Positions 49,701 to 62,112 of a stretch of 64,000 bases of DNA are shown piece after piece. The first letter of the stretch is position 1, and the number at the start of each line of letters is the position of its first letter. Position numbers and translations under genes: made by a program. Source of the DNA: Brasenia schreberi (taxonomy: Eukaryota > Streptophyta > Magnoliopsida > Nymphaeales > Cabombaceae); contig JAYKKT010000040.1 of assembly GCA_036023115.1 (NCBI GenBank), positions 3,159,501 to 3,223,500 on the forward strand. The letters run 5' to 3'. Under the pieces are notes generated by a model. That model did not search any database and was not told the origin of the DNA. It saw only the letters and a list, made by a program, of their open reading frames with translations.

Positions 49701-52700
49701 ATTGATGCACGGTGGAACCGACCAATGCATCATGATTTGCATGCGGCTCCTTATTTTCTTAACCCCTCTATTAGATTTTATTCTAACTTTACAAAAGACG
49801 AAGAAGGAGATATTAAATGCAGTTGATCTTCTACAAGATTCATAAGTTCAGTACACTATAAATTTAGAGTTAAGCAAGTATATACATAGTGATTGTGTAT
49901 ATACTTCACTATATACAAAAAATTATGCGAATTATTGAGGTATCAAATTAATGAGCCGTACTATGAAATTATGGGAAAGAATTATCAAATGTAGGTTAAG
50001 ACAAGTATCAAGTACAACAGAGACCAATTTGGATTCATACCCGGTAGATCTACTATTGAAGCGATTCACCTATTGAGACTCTTATGGAATATTTTAGAGT
50101 AGAAAAAAAAACTTAACATGATATTTATTGATCTGGAAAAAGCTTACGATAGGGTGCAAAGAGATGTTATTTGGAGAACCTTGGAAAAGATAGGTATGCC
50201 ATTGACATACATAAATCTTATAAGAGACATGTATGATGGTGCAAAAACATGTGTGACAAACTCTTTAAAGTTAATATTGGGTTACATTAGGGATCAACTT
50301 TAAGTCTATATTTATCTATATTAGTCATTGATGAGTTAACAAAACATATTCAAGATCAAGTAACTTGGTGTATGTTATTTACAGATGACATTGTGTTAGT
50401 GGATGAGTCTAAGAAAAAAGTTAATAGGAAATTGGAACTATGGAGAGAAACATTAGAAAGTAAAGGCTTCCGACTTAGTTGAACAAAGATAAAATATATG
50501 GAATGTAGGTTTGATCATTTGGGTACTTCAAAGGACATAAAAATTAAAATTGATACACATTGCATCCCTCATAAGGGAAGTTTTAAATACCTAGGATCAA
50601 TTTTTCAAAGTGATGAAAAAATTAATGGAGATGTTACACAAAATTAATGTCGGTTGGTTAAAATGAAGAGGGGCATCACATATTCTATGTGATAAGAAGA
50701 TACTATTGTAGTTGAAAGGTAAATATTATAGGCCAACAATTATTAAAGATATTGAGGTGGATGAGCGGTCACAGAAGAAAAGACCGTATAAATAATAAGG
50801 TTATTAAAAACAAATTGGGAGTAACACTAATAGAGGATAAAATGGGAGGAAATCATTTAAGATAGTTTGGAAATATAGAAAGACGACCCAAGGATGCTCT
50901 CATAAGAAGATATGAAAAACTATGTTGTAAAAATGTTAAAAGGGGAAGAGGACTACCGCAAAGTGTTGGGAAAGAAACAATAAAGAATGATCTAATTTAT
51001 ATTGAGTTAACTGCTAGGGTCCTGTGGAAACAAAAAATCCATGTAGCCGACCCATCTACTATGGTGTAGATATTTGAGTGACCACCTACAAGGAATTTTC
51101 TTTTATCTCTTGCTTTTAAAGTGATAAGAGTTACAAGTTCAGAACTATTGATATTTTGTGTTTAATGCAGTGATACATCACTTTTAATACCATCATGATA
51201 TTTTTCTTTCCATTGCTTGTTGTCTATGAAATGCCCTTTTAGTGATTCAAAGTCCATGAATGGGAAAGCTTGTCATCTTCTTCTTGTGTCTTAGAGGGTT
51301 TCAGCAAGGTTGGGAATTGATTTAGATGTCACCTACAAAGTTAATATAAGATAAAATGGAGAGGTACATATTGCATTCCGTCACCTATATCACATAGACA
51401 CTTCTACCAAGGTTCCGTGCCAGTGTCCAGCACTCCGACACACGACACCTGTACTTTCGTGTGTCCAACTCACCACTCTTATCCTAAATATTTTTTAGTG
51501 CTATATCACTAAGAAATTTCATGAACATTGACTAAGTATTACTTCATTAGTGAATTAACTCATGAGAGTTAGTAATTTGGGGCAGTTTCTAATGATTCAT
51601 AATTTTATGAGATATTATCAGCTATACATAAAAATATGTATAAAATATGTTATACATAGCCATATCGCAGAATCCATGATTTCTGAAAATTGGTGTGACC
51701 CACACCTGCACCTGTGTCCACACCCACACCTGTGCCCGTGTCCACACCCACACCCATATGACATAGGTTGGCACTCGTATTTTAGGAAAAATTTCTAAAT
51801 CAGCGGGAAAACAAGCAATTTTTTTAGGTGGAGCACATCCAGCAGTCAATTACCACCATATGCATAAGATGGCTTTTACACTGATGAAGATGTTAAGGTG
51901 ATTCAATTCAGTGAGTAGTCATGCAAAAGATAGATTGGATTTTTATGTGACACCGATAAAAATATGAAAGAAAAATGCATTAAGGTAGTTTGGTTATCTA
52001 TAGAGATGACCCAGTGTGGTTCAGCATCAAACTGTGATAAGTTGCAAAAGGTGCTTATAATGAATCCATGTCTCAAACCCTGCCTAGTGTGGTAAAAGGC
52101 ACGGCCAGTTTCTTATGGTTTCTTTTAGTTGAATGTAGGACGCGCTTAGACACTTCAAAATTGCAGAATACTTGTAACAGCATCATATTTTTCAACTCTC
52201 ATCTAGACTTCGTTTCTGTTTATGGTAACTTATAAAGGGCTAAACTTTTATGCAAGGTATGGCATATTTTCGCTTTCACATCTCTGAATCTCCAAGTTGA
52301 AGCTCTCTTTGTACTGCATTGCCATGTTATTATTTTTTATTGCATTTCCCCCCTATGAATAAGTTCTTTTGGAATGTATCTAAAAATTCTATAGGTCTGG
52401 TGGTTGTCCCAAAGTGCTTTTACATTTTGTGCTTTATGAAACATATATGAAGGTGCTAACTGAACTTAATATGTTTTCTGTAACTTACAACAGGTGGAGT
52501 CGGAGAATGAATGTACAAGTCAAATGCTCTCTTTGATTGATAAAATAAGTGTGCAACAGGGAAGAATAGTCGCTCTAGAAGGTCTTAGTTGCCTAATAAC
52601 TTATCATTGTTCCATCTGTATTGTCACTTGTGGTTTGGTTTGTCCAATGTGCATTTGAAATTGTAATTTTTACAGATTCTTTAGAAGGCCTACAAATTAT

Positions 52701-55700
52701 TCTTGTTTTTTATGTATAGACTCTTACTAGTTTCTTTGTAGTCAATACAATCTTCAACAAACGAGATGAACATTTAATTACTTATAAGAGTGGCTTATCA
52801 CAAACACACATTGATTACTTTATTTGTTGAAAAAAAGATAGAGCGTGTTGTAAAGATTGTAAGGTAATTCCAGGAGAAAGCTTAATCACCCAACATCGGC
52901 TTTTAGTTATAGATTTACAAATAAAAAAGTGGACAAAGAAGAAAAGAGTGCATCGAGCTATTCGGACTAAATGGTGGAACCTCAAAAGCGAGAAAGAAGA
53001 TATATTTAAACAGAAAGTCCTTCAAGGAGATGTTTGGAATTATGTTGGCACACCCTGTAATATGTGGAACAATATGGCTATACATATTAGGAAAGTGGCG
53101 AAAGATGTGTTAGGGTATCTAAGGGAGGTGTACCGGCACAAAAAGAAGCTTGGTGGTGGAGTGAAGTAGTACAAAATAAAATCAAGGCAAAGAGGGCATG
53201 TTACAAACTACATTATGCTAAGAAAACTAGTGAAACTTTAGAAGCTTATAAGAAAGCAAAGAAGGAAGTGAAAAAGGCCGTTAGTGAAGCAAAAGCTAAG
53301 ATTTGGGATGACTTATATAAAAAACTCAACTCAAAAGAGGGTGAAAGAGATATTTTTAGGATAGCTAGGGCTAGAGATAAGAAAACTAAAGATCTTAATT
53401 ATGTTAGATGCATAAAAGACGAGGAGGAAAAAATTCTAGTGGCAAATGATGATATAAGAAATAGATGGAAAAACTATTTTTATAATCTTTTTAATGAAAA
53501 TAAAGATGTTAGTATTAGTTTAGGAGATTTAGCCAAGTCAGAAAAGTATATAAACCACAATTTCTACCGACGTATTCAAAAGAATGAAGTCAAAGAGGCT
53601 CTTAAACATATGAAGAGTGGTAAATCGGTAGGACCAGATAATATTCCTATAGAAGTTTGAAAAATACTAGGAGAAATAGGAATCACTTGGCTCACAAGGC
53701 TATTTAATAAAATATGGAAAAACCAAAAGATGCCCGAGGAATGGAGAACAAGTACACTTATACCCATATATAAGAACAAGGGAGACATTCAAAATTGTGC
53801 GAATTATCGAGGTATCAAGTTAATGAGTCATACTATGAAATTATGGGAAAGAATTATCGAACGTAGGTTAAGACAAGTATCAAGTACAACACAAAACCAA
53901 TTTGGATTTATGCCAGGCAGATCTACTATTGAAGCGATTCACCTTTTGAGACGTCTTATCGAATATTTTAGAGCAAAAAAGAAAGACCTTCACTTGATAT
54001 TTATTGATCTAGAAAAAGCTTATGATAGGGTACCGAGGGAGGTTCTTTGGAGAACTTTGAAAAAAAGAGGTATCCCATTGACATATATTAACCTTATAAG
54101 AGACATGTATGATGGTGCAAAAACATGTGTGAGGACTCATGAAGGAACGACAGACTTCTTTGAAGTTAATATTGGGTTACATCAAGGATCAACTTTAAGT
54201 CCATACTTATTTATAATGGTGATGGATGAGTTAACAAAACATATTCAAGATGAAGTACCTTGGTGTATGTTATTTGCAGATGACATTATATTAGTGGAGG
54301 AGTCTAAGGAAAAAGTTAATAGAAAATTAGAACTATGGAGAGAAACATTAGAAAGCAAAGGTCTCCGACTTAGTAGAACAAAGACAGAATATATGGAATG
54401 TAAGTTTGATCATTTGGTTACTTCAGAGGACATATAAATTAAAATTGGCACACATTACATTCCCCAAAAGGAAAGTTTTAAATACCTAGGGTCAATTTTT
54501 CAAAGTGATGGAAGAATTGATGGAGATGTTACACATAGAATTAATGCTGGTTGGTTAAAATGGAGAGGAGCATCAGGTATTCTTTGTGATAAGAAGATAC
54601 CATTAAAATTAAAAGGTAAATATTATAGAGTAGCAATTAGGCCTGCCATGTTTTATGGTTGTGAGTGTTGGGCAGTTAATCATGAACATGAACAAAAGAT
54701 GTCTGTGACAGAAATGAAGATGTTGAGATGGATGAGTGGTCATACAAGAAAAGACCGTATACATAATGAGGTTATTAGAAACAAATTAGGAGTGGCACCA
54801 ATAGAGGATAAAATGAGAGAACATCGTTTAAGATGGTTTGGACATATAGAACGAAGATCAGAAGAACCTGTAAGAAGGGTAGAAAAACTAAATTTGGAAA
54901 GTATTAAAAGAGGTAGAGGACGATCACAAAAGTGTTGGAAAGAAACAATAAAGAATGATCTAGCTTATTGGGAGTTAACTGCTAACATGGCACACGATAG
55001 GGATCTGTGGAAACAAAGAATCCATGTAGCCGACCCCGTCTAGTATGGGAAAAGGCTTAGTTGTTGTTGTTTGTTTAGACTCTTACTAGTTTGTTACATA
55101 ATGTATAATGTTGTGTTCTGAACTTCAGGTGGCATTCTTCTTCTGTAGGCCACATGACTTACAGTGGAACTGGGACATATGTAGATGTAGTGCTTCTTGG
55201 TTTAGTCATGCGTGTTCCTGGGTGATTGAGTGGAAACCGTGAGACCTGTGCTGGAACAAAGTGAACCCAACTAGCATTTTGTGTACTGGACTGTATGTTC
55301 AGCCGGTGTGTTTCCTGAAGATTAGAACTAAACAAGTCATGTGCATGACACACCCCATGTTGTGTGGTTTCTACCTATTTATACAATGACAAAACACATT
55401 GAAGTCATTACACTGATCTTATTTGTATATTGATCCTTCACCAATGCCCATGAAGTGGTTAGTGACTTTACATTTGAATGAAACTAAGTCACACAGACAC
55501 TTCTAAGGGGTGGAGTGTCGACCTCGACATTGGTGCGACACCGACACCGTGTCGGTGCGGTATGGCAAAAAAAAACACAATTTTTTTTTGTAACTCACGG
55601 ATAAATGGGTCTAGATAATGAAGATTGATTTGTGTATTATGATGAAATTAGTAGTTGTTTACCATTTATGTGTTTTGCTTTAATATAAAGTTGTATACTT

Positions 55701-58700
55701 GCTATTGTAGCTGGATACAATATTAGCTTGAATGATTTTGGGTGCGGACAATTAGTTTCTTATTTCCCAATCTGATTGGATTCTTGACTCCATACTTTAT
55801 GCCTTTGGACAGAATAATCTCTGTCACCAAACACATTTGAAGACCAGGAACATTGCGAGATCAATAGAACAGAAGAGTATGACATCACTAGTGGATCCTA
55901 GCATAAATACTAGTATATGCTATATCCTACAAAAGATCTGGAAACTCTTTGAATCCATAACTTCGATATTTTGCAGATCGTAAAATCATTCTAAGTTTCA
56001 GATCATTATGAGGAAACTTGCTAATTAATACCTACGTGCATCCAAAATTAGCAAATACTAGTTGTATTATGATTGATTTATGTAGCTTGAATATTATATA
56101 TAATATATAATATTATATACCCTATCCGTGTCACCACACCCAAAATTTTTGAAATTTGCCGTATCCCGCACCCGCACCCGCACCCGTGTGACATAAGAAT
56201 GAAATATTGTCCCATTCAGGGAATGATGTGGTAAGTATTCCTGTAACCAGCTTACTTATGGAGAGATTCAAGGTTCAAATTCTCTTTTATGGAAACTTGG
56301 CAATGCAAAAAATGAGTCACAAGGACATGGTGGTTATATATATGTATGTATGTATGTATAATATATATATATATATATATATATAAAATCACCATAAAGA
56401 GAGAGAGAGAGAGAGAACGTTTTCATACACGGAACTTGTTAAGAAAACATGGATGATTCTCTTCCTAGAAGCATCTAATCAGCGGCATACACATGATGTG
56501 CGTGTCTCCATGAATGCATGTGCGTTTGCATGCTTGCATCTGCTCTCTGCAATGTGAGTAAAATTAAGTGAGCTAAATGCTGTTCGATTATTATTGGTTA
56601 CTTCTTATAAGGGGTTGACTGCAAGCAGTACTTTTATATCTTTTCATGTATTGTAACATGCACCATATTGATTGATTAACGATTCTGGAGGCTGAGCTCA
56701 TTCGGGCATTTTTGGTTCTCATTTATTTATTTCTTCAAAAGTAAAGAAACGCCATGATGAAGAGTATGGACAATTAAAGACTCGCCTTCAGGATCTTGAA
56801 GGTTGGTCAAATTTTCCTAATCTTTCATATTTATTTGGATGATATGCCACTACACAATTCACTTTGAACTTTGGGTGCACGGAGCAGTTGCCTATGAATT
56901 TGTCCTAAACATGTGATCTTGCTTTAACTTTAATGGTGATTGATGAGTTAACAAAACATATTCAAGATGAAGTACCTTGATGTATGTTATTTGCAGATGA
57001 CATTGTATTAGTGGAGGAGTCTAAGGAAAAAGTTAATAGAAAATTGGAACTATGGAGAGAAACATTAGAAAGAAAGGCCTCCGCCTTAGTAGAACAAAGA
57101 CAGAATATATGAATGTAAGTTTGATCATTGGTTACTTCAGAGGACATAGAAATTAAAACTGGCACACATTACATCCCCCAAAAGGAAAGTTTTAAATACC
57201 TAGGGTCAATTTTTCAGAGTGATGGAAGAATTGATGGAGATGTTACGCATAGAATTAATGCTGGTTGGTTAAAATGGAGAGGAGCATCATGTATTCTTTG
57301 TGATAAGAAGATACCATTAAAGTTAAAAGGTAAATATTATAGAGCAGCAATTAGGCCTGCCATGTTTTATGGTTCTGAGTGTTGGGCAGTTAATCATGAA
57401 CATGTACAAAAGATGTCTGTGACAGAAATGAAGATGTTGAGATGGATGAGTGGTCATACAAGAAAAGACCCTATACATAATGAGGTTATTAGAAACAAAT
57501 TAGGAGTGACACCAATAGAGGATAAAATGAGAGAATATCGTTTAAGATGGTTTGGACATATAGAAAGAAGATCAAAAGAAGAACCTTTAAGAAGGAATGA
57601 AAAACTAAATTTGAAAAGTATTAAAAGAGGTAGAGGACGACCACAAAAGTGTTGGAAAGAAACAATAAAGAATGATCTAGCTTATTGTGAGTTAACTGCT
57701 AACATGGCACACAATAGGGATATGTGGAAGCAAAGAATCCATGTAGCCGACTCCGTCTAGTATGGGAAAAGGCTTAGTTGTTGTTGTTGTTGTTTGTTAT
57801 GTGATCTTGCTTTAACTTTAATTTTTCTATCTGTGTTGTTCGTTTCTTTAAGTTCATGCTGCAGGCAACATGTGAGAAACTTGCAGCTTTAGAACCTCAC
57901 CTTGAAAGGTGCCTTTGATATGTCATAAGATTCCTTTGAGATTGTCATAGCGACAACATTTTGCTGTTTCTAGTTGAACTATTAATCAAGAATAAACTCA
58001 GAGATGATTGCAGGAAATAAGAAAAGAAAGAAAATGTTTAACATGCCTTTCATTAATCAGGGAGAGATCCAACAGCACTTAAATGCAGTTGTATGACTGC
58101 TAAGATTTTGAGTTTCTCAGTTTCTTGTATTATGCTAAGTACCTAATGAATGCCAAGTACGTTTGGGGCAAATTCAACTCAAGGCACTGAATTCGTATTG
58201 GTTTTTAGATCCACCTACATCTATAGGACCCAACAAGTCATTTCAGGTCATTCTTTGGCTAGGTCCCTTCTTATTCACCGTTCTTTTCAGTTGAAGAATT
58301 TTAGTAGTGGCACAAGGAGCCACGTGTTTCCTGGCTAGGGGTCGTTCTGAGTACCTTGAGTGATGGAGGCCACCACTTTGAAACCCGGACATGTGTCTGG
58401 TAGGGGCTCATAAGCCCAGCTTGCCATAAACAAGAAAAAAATAATTTCCTTGGTTGCTAGCTAGTAAAGGTATGGTGGGAAGTTTTTTCCTTAATTATGT
58501 TTCACACATCACTCAGAGTATCTTCTCTTGCAATTGTATAGATGCTTTTGTATCCAATGATCTCATAAATTTTCTTTTGCAGGAAAGGGCATGAAGCAAT
58601 TGTTCAGTATGTTGAAGGTGCATACAGACGCTTCTCTTTTAGACATATTAAATGATCTGCTTTTTGCTATTAGCCTTTAAATAACTTTTTCTCCTTCAGT

Positions 58701-59235
58701 TTTGCAAGACATATGTCACTGCCTTTTCAGATTTAAATATTTTTCTCAGGAGTTTTGCATTCCTATTCTTACAACTCTTTCGTGTGCCTGAACAATTAGG
58801 AGCCGGTGTTAGCTGTAGTAATCATGGCATGCAATCGTCCTGATTATTTAGAAAGGACGGTTCAATCTATATTGAAGTATGTCTTTTGCCTTCTCTTTTT
58901 GGGAGTTCCCATTTATGCTTGCAAATTATACCAATATGGGTGACTTTCTTGGTCGTGACATGTTTCTATTTTCATGCTGTGTTCAATATGAATCAAGGTT
59001 TTCTGTTATTTTCAGGTATCACGGTCCTGTTGCTTCTAAATTTCCACTTTTCATATCTCAGGCATATTTCCTTTTGAACTTATGATTTTTTTTAACGTTC
59101 TCAAGTTTGTGTTTGTTATTATGAGAGTTATGACTTCATCAACGTGGTAAAATGACCTTAATGGGGTTTGCAGGATGGAGTGGATCAGAATGTGAAGAGT
59201 AAAGTTTAAGTTACAATCAAATAAAATATATGCAG
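46707..59235 (+). CDS. GNTI: N-acetylglucosaminyltransferase I (GnTI), 5' half, with a one-base frame break
   Basis: Eight exons: 46707-46775, 47630-47680, 52494-52581, 56742-56801, 58583-58617, 58800-58876, 59016-59061 and 59174-59235. The first seven give a 142-residue frame that follows plant GnTI (CGL1) without gaps: an N-terminal anchor (~6-22), a stem with [19 protein letters not shown] and RIVALE, a coiled linker, then [16 protein letters not shown] and PLFISQ, the start of the GT13 fold. The enzyme adds GlcNAc to Man5GlcNAc2 in the Golgi and so starts complex N-glycan synthesis. Exon 8 begins [10 protein letters not shown], then meets TAA at 59210-59212; one missing base near 59206 puts family-like sequence (LSYNQ, YMQ) out of frame. 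Introns 1 and 7 use GC donors. The later exons, with the EDD metal-binding motif, are not in the window. It may be a pseudogene or carry a sequencing error. Confidence 0.88.
47945..48960 (-). mobile_element. hAT transposon fragment in GNTI intron 2
   Basis: The minus-strand frame at 48437-48643 encodes a BED-type zinc finger segment ([21 protein letters not shown]), the N-terminal DNA-binding module of plant hAT transposases. The plus side (about 47950-48065) has repeated CGTAT/ATACG motifs resembling hAT subterminal repeats. The catalytic domain is missing. Confidence 0.55.
49040..49225. repeat. Duplicated segment of about 70-80 bp
   Basis: GGTAAGATGCTTGAGTC, AACCATCCATCTTT and GTTCCACATTnCATAGACTTAATGCTTG occur twice, at about 49048-49112 and 49162-49225. 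Confidence 0.7.
49915..51063 (+). mobile_element. RTE LINE fragment in GNTI intron 2
   Basis: Decayed reverse transcriptase ([20 protein letters not shown], then FTDDI in place of FADDI) and the C-terminal region, in several frames, run to an IHVADP-like end. The 3' TTG tail is lost and no clear target duplication is visible. Confidence 0.8.
51389..51762. mobile_element. Non-autonomous DNA element with GTGTCC/CACACC subterminal repeats
   Basis: The element begins near TCACATAGACACTTCT and ends near CACACCCATATGACAT. Its left part carries repeated TGTCC/CGACAC motifs and its right part CACACCCACACCTG-type tandem motifs. The segment at 55488-56192 has the same ends. There is no coding capacity. 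Confidence 0.45.
51950..52110 (+). mobile_element. Highly eroded RTE LINE 3' fragment
   Basis: GATAAAAATATGAAAGAAAAATGCATTAAGG, then AATCCATGTC and CTAGTGTGGTAAAAGGC, follow the 3' end of the RTE copies with heavy decay. Confidence 0.45.
52734..55075 (+). mobile_element. RTE LINE in GNTI intron 3 with 17-bp target-site duplication
   Basis: TAGACTCTTACTAGTTT is exactly repeated at 52717-52733 and 55076-55092. The 2.34-kb insert lacks the endonuclease domain (5' truncation). It keeps a linker frame at 53268-53660, a reverse transcriptase frame at 53730-54437 ([33 protein letters not shown] and the FADD catalytic box at about 54280) and a C-terminal frame at 54648-55043 ([35 protein letters not shown]). 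It ends in a (TTG)n tail. This is the best preserved copy in the window, though several frame breaks remain. Confidence 0.95.
53730..54437 (+). pseudogene. RTE reverse transcriptase core, open over 235 codons
   Basis: This frame contains the central reverse transcriptase blocks, including [15 protein letters not shown] and the MLFADDI box with its two catalytic aspartates, then [15 protein letters not shown] stop at 54435-54437 separates it from the C-terminal part and the upstream linker is in another frame, so no full protein can be made. Confidence 0.9.
55488..56192. mobile_element. Non-autonomous DNA element with GTGTCGG and CACCCG subterminal repeats
   Basis: GTCACACAG at 55488 is close to the reverse complement of the end CCGTGTGAC at 56184-56192. 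The left part contains ACCGACACCGTGTCGGTGCGG and the right part CGCACCCGCACCCGCACCCG. The interior (about 700 bp) has no long frame. Confidence 0.5.
56358..56416. repeat. (TA)n and nearby (GA)n microsatellites in GNTI intron 3
   Basis: A TA run at about 56358-56386 is followed after about 15 bp by a GA run at about 56399-56416. Confidence 0.9.
56935..57798 (+). mobile_element. 5'-truncated RTE LINE in GNTI intron 4 with 24-bp target-site duplication
   Basis: The sequence at 56911-56934 is exactly repeated at 57799-57822. The 864-bp insert starts inside the reverse transcriptase (just before the FADD box) and carries a 210-codon C-terminal frame at 57128-57760 ([39 protein letters not shown]). 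It ends in TTGTTGTTGTTG. The intact duplication indicates a fairly young insertion. Confidence 0.95.
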
Positions 59236-59328
59236 GTAAATATGATGGCTTAATGCATTGTGTGCTCTCTGTCTCTCGCTCTTTTCCCTTCCCCAAATAC
59301 ACAGGAATTAAGTCTTCTTGGTGATTGA

Positions 59329-62015
59329 CAGTGTTGTCTGACGCGTATCGTAGCGCGTATCGCTGAGCTCCACGATACGGGCGTATCGTATCGTACTTTA
59401 ATATTAAAAAAATAGAAAAATATTTTAAAAATAAGTATAAATCCAAAAAAATCAGAAAAAACAAGAAAAATTAGGAAAAATCTGGCAATTGCTTTGAATT
59501 CATATAATGCAAAGTTTAGTACATATTGAGCATTCAACATTGAACAATTGCATCCAAATTTACATATTTTAAAGCAAAAAATGAAATACATCTACATTTA
59601 CATATTGTAATAAGGATCATAACTAAATAATCTTATCTTCTCCTTGGTGAAGATCCCCATCACCACCTTCTGCTGCAAAATCAAAATCTTCATCTCCTTG
59701 ATAATGTTGTTGTGCTCCTTCCAAATTAATCCATGCAATATCTTCTTCAGTTAGGAGGGCATTTTCTTCGTTATCATCCATAATCCAGTCTTCTAATATA
59801 TCAAAATTATCCAAACTTATTGGATCAAATTGGCTTTCTTCTTTATTTATCTTTTTCAATTGCCTACAAGAAAGAAAGATAAGAACTAGAAGTTAGTAAA
59901 TCACATTAACAATTGAAGTCAAACAATATATTGAATTGAATTTTTGAGTACTAAGTAGTAAGTAATACAATATTACCTTTGGCGAAGCCACATGTTACAA
60001 CGGATGAAAACTAAGTCGTTGAGCCGCTTATGTTCCAACTTGTAGCGCTTTTTTATATGGATGTGTTCAAAGACACTCCAATTCCTTTCACAACCCATTG
60101 CACTATAGGTTTGGCTCAGAACTAAATCTCTAAGGTTTGGGCAATCACTTCCAAACCTATTCCACCAAACATATGTAGAAAAAGGCAAACATTAGGGACA
60201 TAATCCATAATAATATAAGATTTATTGATTTAAAAAACTTAAATACGAAGATAAACAATTTACCTTGACGCATAGTAGCGCGGTTGCGAATTGCTACAAG
60301 TAAACCCATCAAGTGAAGAGCATTATCATAGATCTCCATCTATCGATGAATAGCATCTGCTGTACTCTTATTAGGGACTAATTTGTCTATACAATCAATG
60401 ATGCATCGATTAACCTCATTGTCCCTTTTGAAGCTTGCTAAGTACCTGAATGATGAGTTTAGATAATATGTTGCTGCATGAATAGGTTGATGCAATTGTT
60501 TGTTCTATTTATTATCTATAATTTTCCACACGGGCACATAATCCCTTTTTTTCTATTAAAATAATTTTTAATGGCTTCTTTTGCCCTATCCATGGCTTTA
60601 TAAAGGTAGCCCATAGATGATTTCTCTATCAGATAATCTCAAAACCTTCACCAAAGGACATGTAATCCTCAACAATAAAACTTTCTATTTCTTCTATTTT
60701 GAGGCAACTCTACAAATTGTTGTCACTCATGTGAGGAGAATATTCTCTTCAATGCTTGCTTTTGTCTCACAATACTATATACAAATAAGAAGTTAGTTGC
60801 AAACTGAGTTGTAGTTGTACGAAAAAGCTCTGCACCATCTGTATATCTCCTCATCATATAAAATACAAATGCATGGTTGTAGATGAATTTGGTGATATCT
60901 TAGCAACACTCAGTTGTTGCTTTTATCTCATCCATCTCACCAATATCCTCAAGGATGAGATTTAAACAATGGGTTGCACATGGTGTCCAATAGAAAGTCC
61001 CATAAGTATCTACTAACTCCTTCCGAGCTGCTTTATAGTTAGTTGTATTATCTGTAATCAATGGACTACATTCTCTAGGCCAACCTCACATATAACCTTA
61101 TCAAACTCATTAGTGTGCCTCTCCTCTGACATGCCTAGAGATCTCAAAAACATAAGTCCTTTAAAAGAAAGTTTAACAAGGTCATTCCTTGCCTGTCTGC
61201 CCATCCGTCTGCCATGATAGTGTATCCTGTCTCCTTTCATGATTCTCTCAAAGTCGAACAATATTCTTGCACTCCAATGACGGTCTTATCTAATATCTTT
61301 TCTCTCCACTTCTGATAAGGGGACATCTTGTATCCTGGACCAATGTTAGTAACTGCATCTGCCATTGCTTGAAAATGAAAACTGTTTGCTGCATTAAATG
61401 AAATGAATGCATCATAAAACCATCTGCCCACTGCAAGGTTTGCTTGATAATGAAGTTGTTCTGAAGCCATAACAATACGAATTCCAGGTTGAGCACTAGG
61501 TGTAGTGGTAGGAGGAAAAAATGAATGTATGATAGAAGCAACTCTTCCTCTACTCCTTTCTGAGCTTCCTCTTCTATCACTTTCACTAGCAAAATCTTCA
61601 ACAACCCTCTTTCTCCTGTTTGATGGACGAGAGCTACTACTACCAATGTCTGTTCTAGCATATAAAGGAATACTATCAGTCAAACATCATCATCTTCCTG
61701 AAATATTTCCAAATCATCCTTTTCTTTTCTCCTCTCTTATATGCTCTCAATCATCTGAAGACATTGTCATTTAATGCCTTCTTGCAAACTTTTAACTCTG
61801 CCTGTGCGAAGAGCAACTTCTTTCCTAGTCCCTACTAGATAGTGTTTCAACCGTGAAATTCCACCACTAACCACCCTCTCACAAAAAGAACATTTGATCT
61901 TCAATCTAGAACCCTCAACTAGTGTACCCCACTGCCATGTTAGATCATCAGACCGGGAATGGGAGTCTCTAACACCCCTTCCTGCCATCTCAATTGAGCA
62001 CTTCAATTGAATCAA
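59329..62015 (-). mobile_element. Decayed hAT-superfamily transposon in GNTI intron 8
   Basis: The right end in transposon sense lies at CAGTGTTGTCTGACGCGTATCG (59329 onward), with several CGTATCG subterminal motifs up to about 59395. Going upstream on the minus strand, the pieces appear in transposase order: a degenerate BED zinc finger (61767-61988), a DUF659-like region (61290-61683, with GRWFYDAFISFNAANS and GPGYKMSP), a middle region (about 60160-61260, frame-broken) and the C-terminal dimerisation segment (59973-60188, with SAMGCERNWSVFEHIH and LEHKRLNDLVF). Frameshifts and stops show it is inactive. The other terminal repeat was not found in the window. Confidence 0.88.
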
Positions 62016-62112
62016 TAACCTGAAAATAAAAGCACTTCATAAATTTCCAATCTTCACATAACACTCAAATATAGTCTCTCACTTCAAGAATGCAATAAAA
62101 ATACTTCATAAC

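Noticed and set aside
57868..57910. Possible additional GNTI exon after a TGCAG acceptor
   Set aside because: It reaches a stop at once in the required phase, and the 58583-58617 exon already aligns with plant GnTI without a gap.
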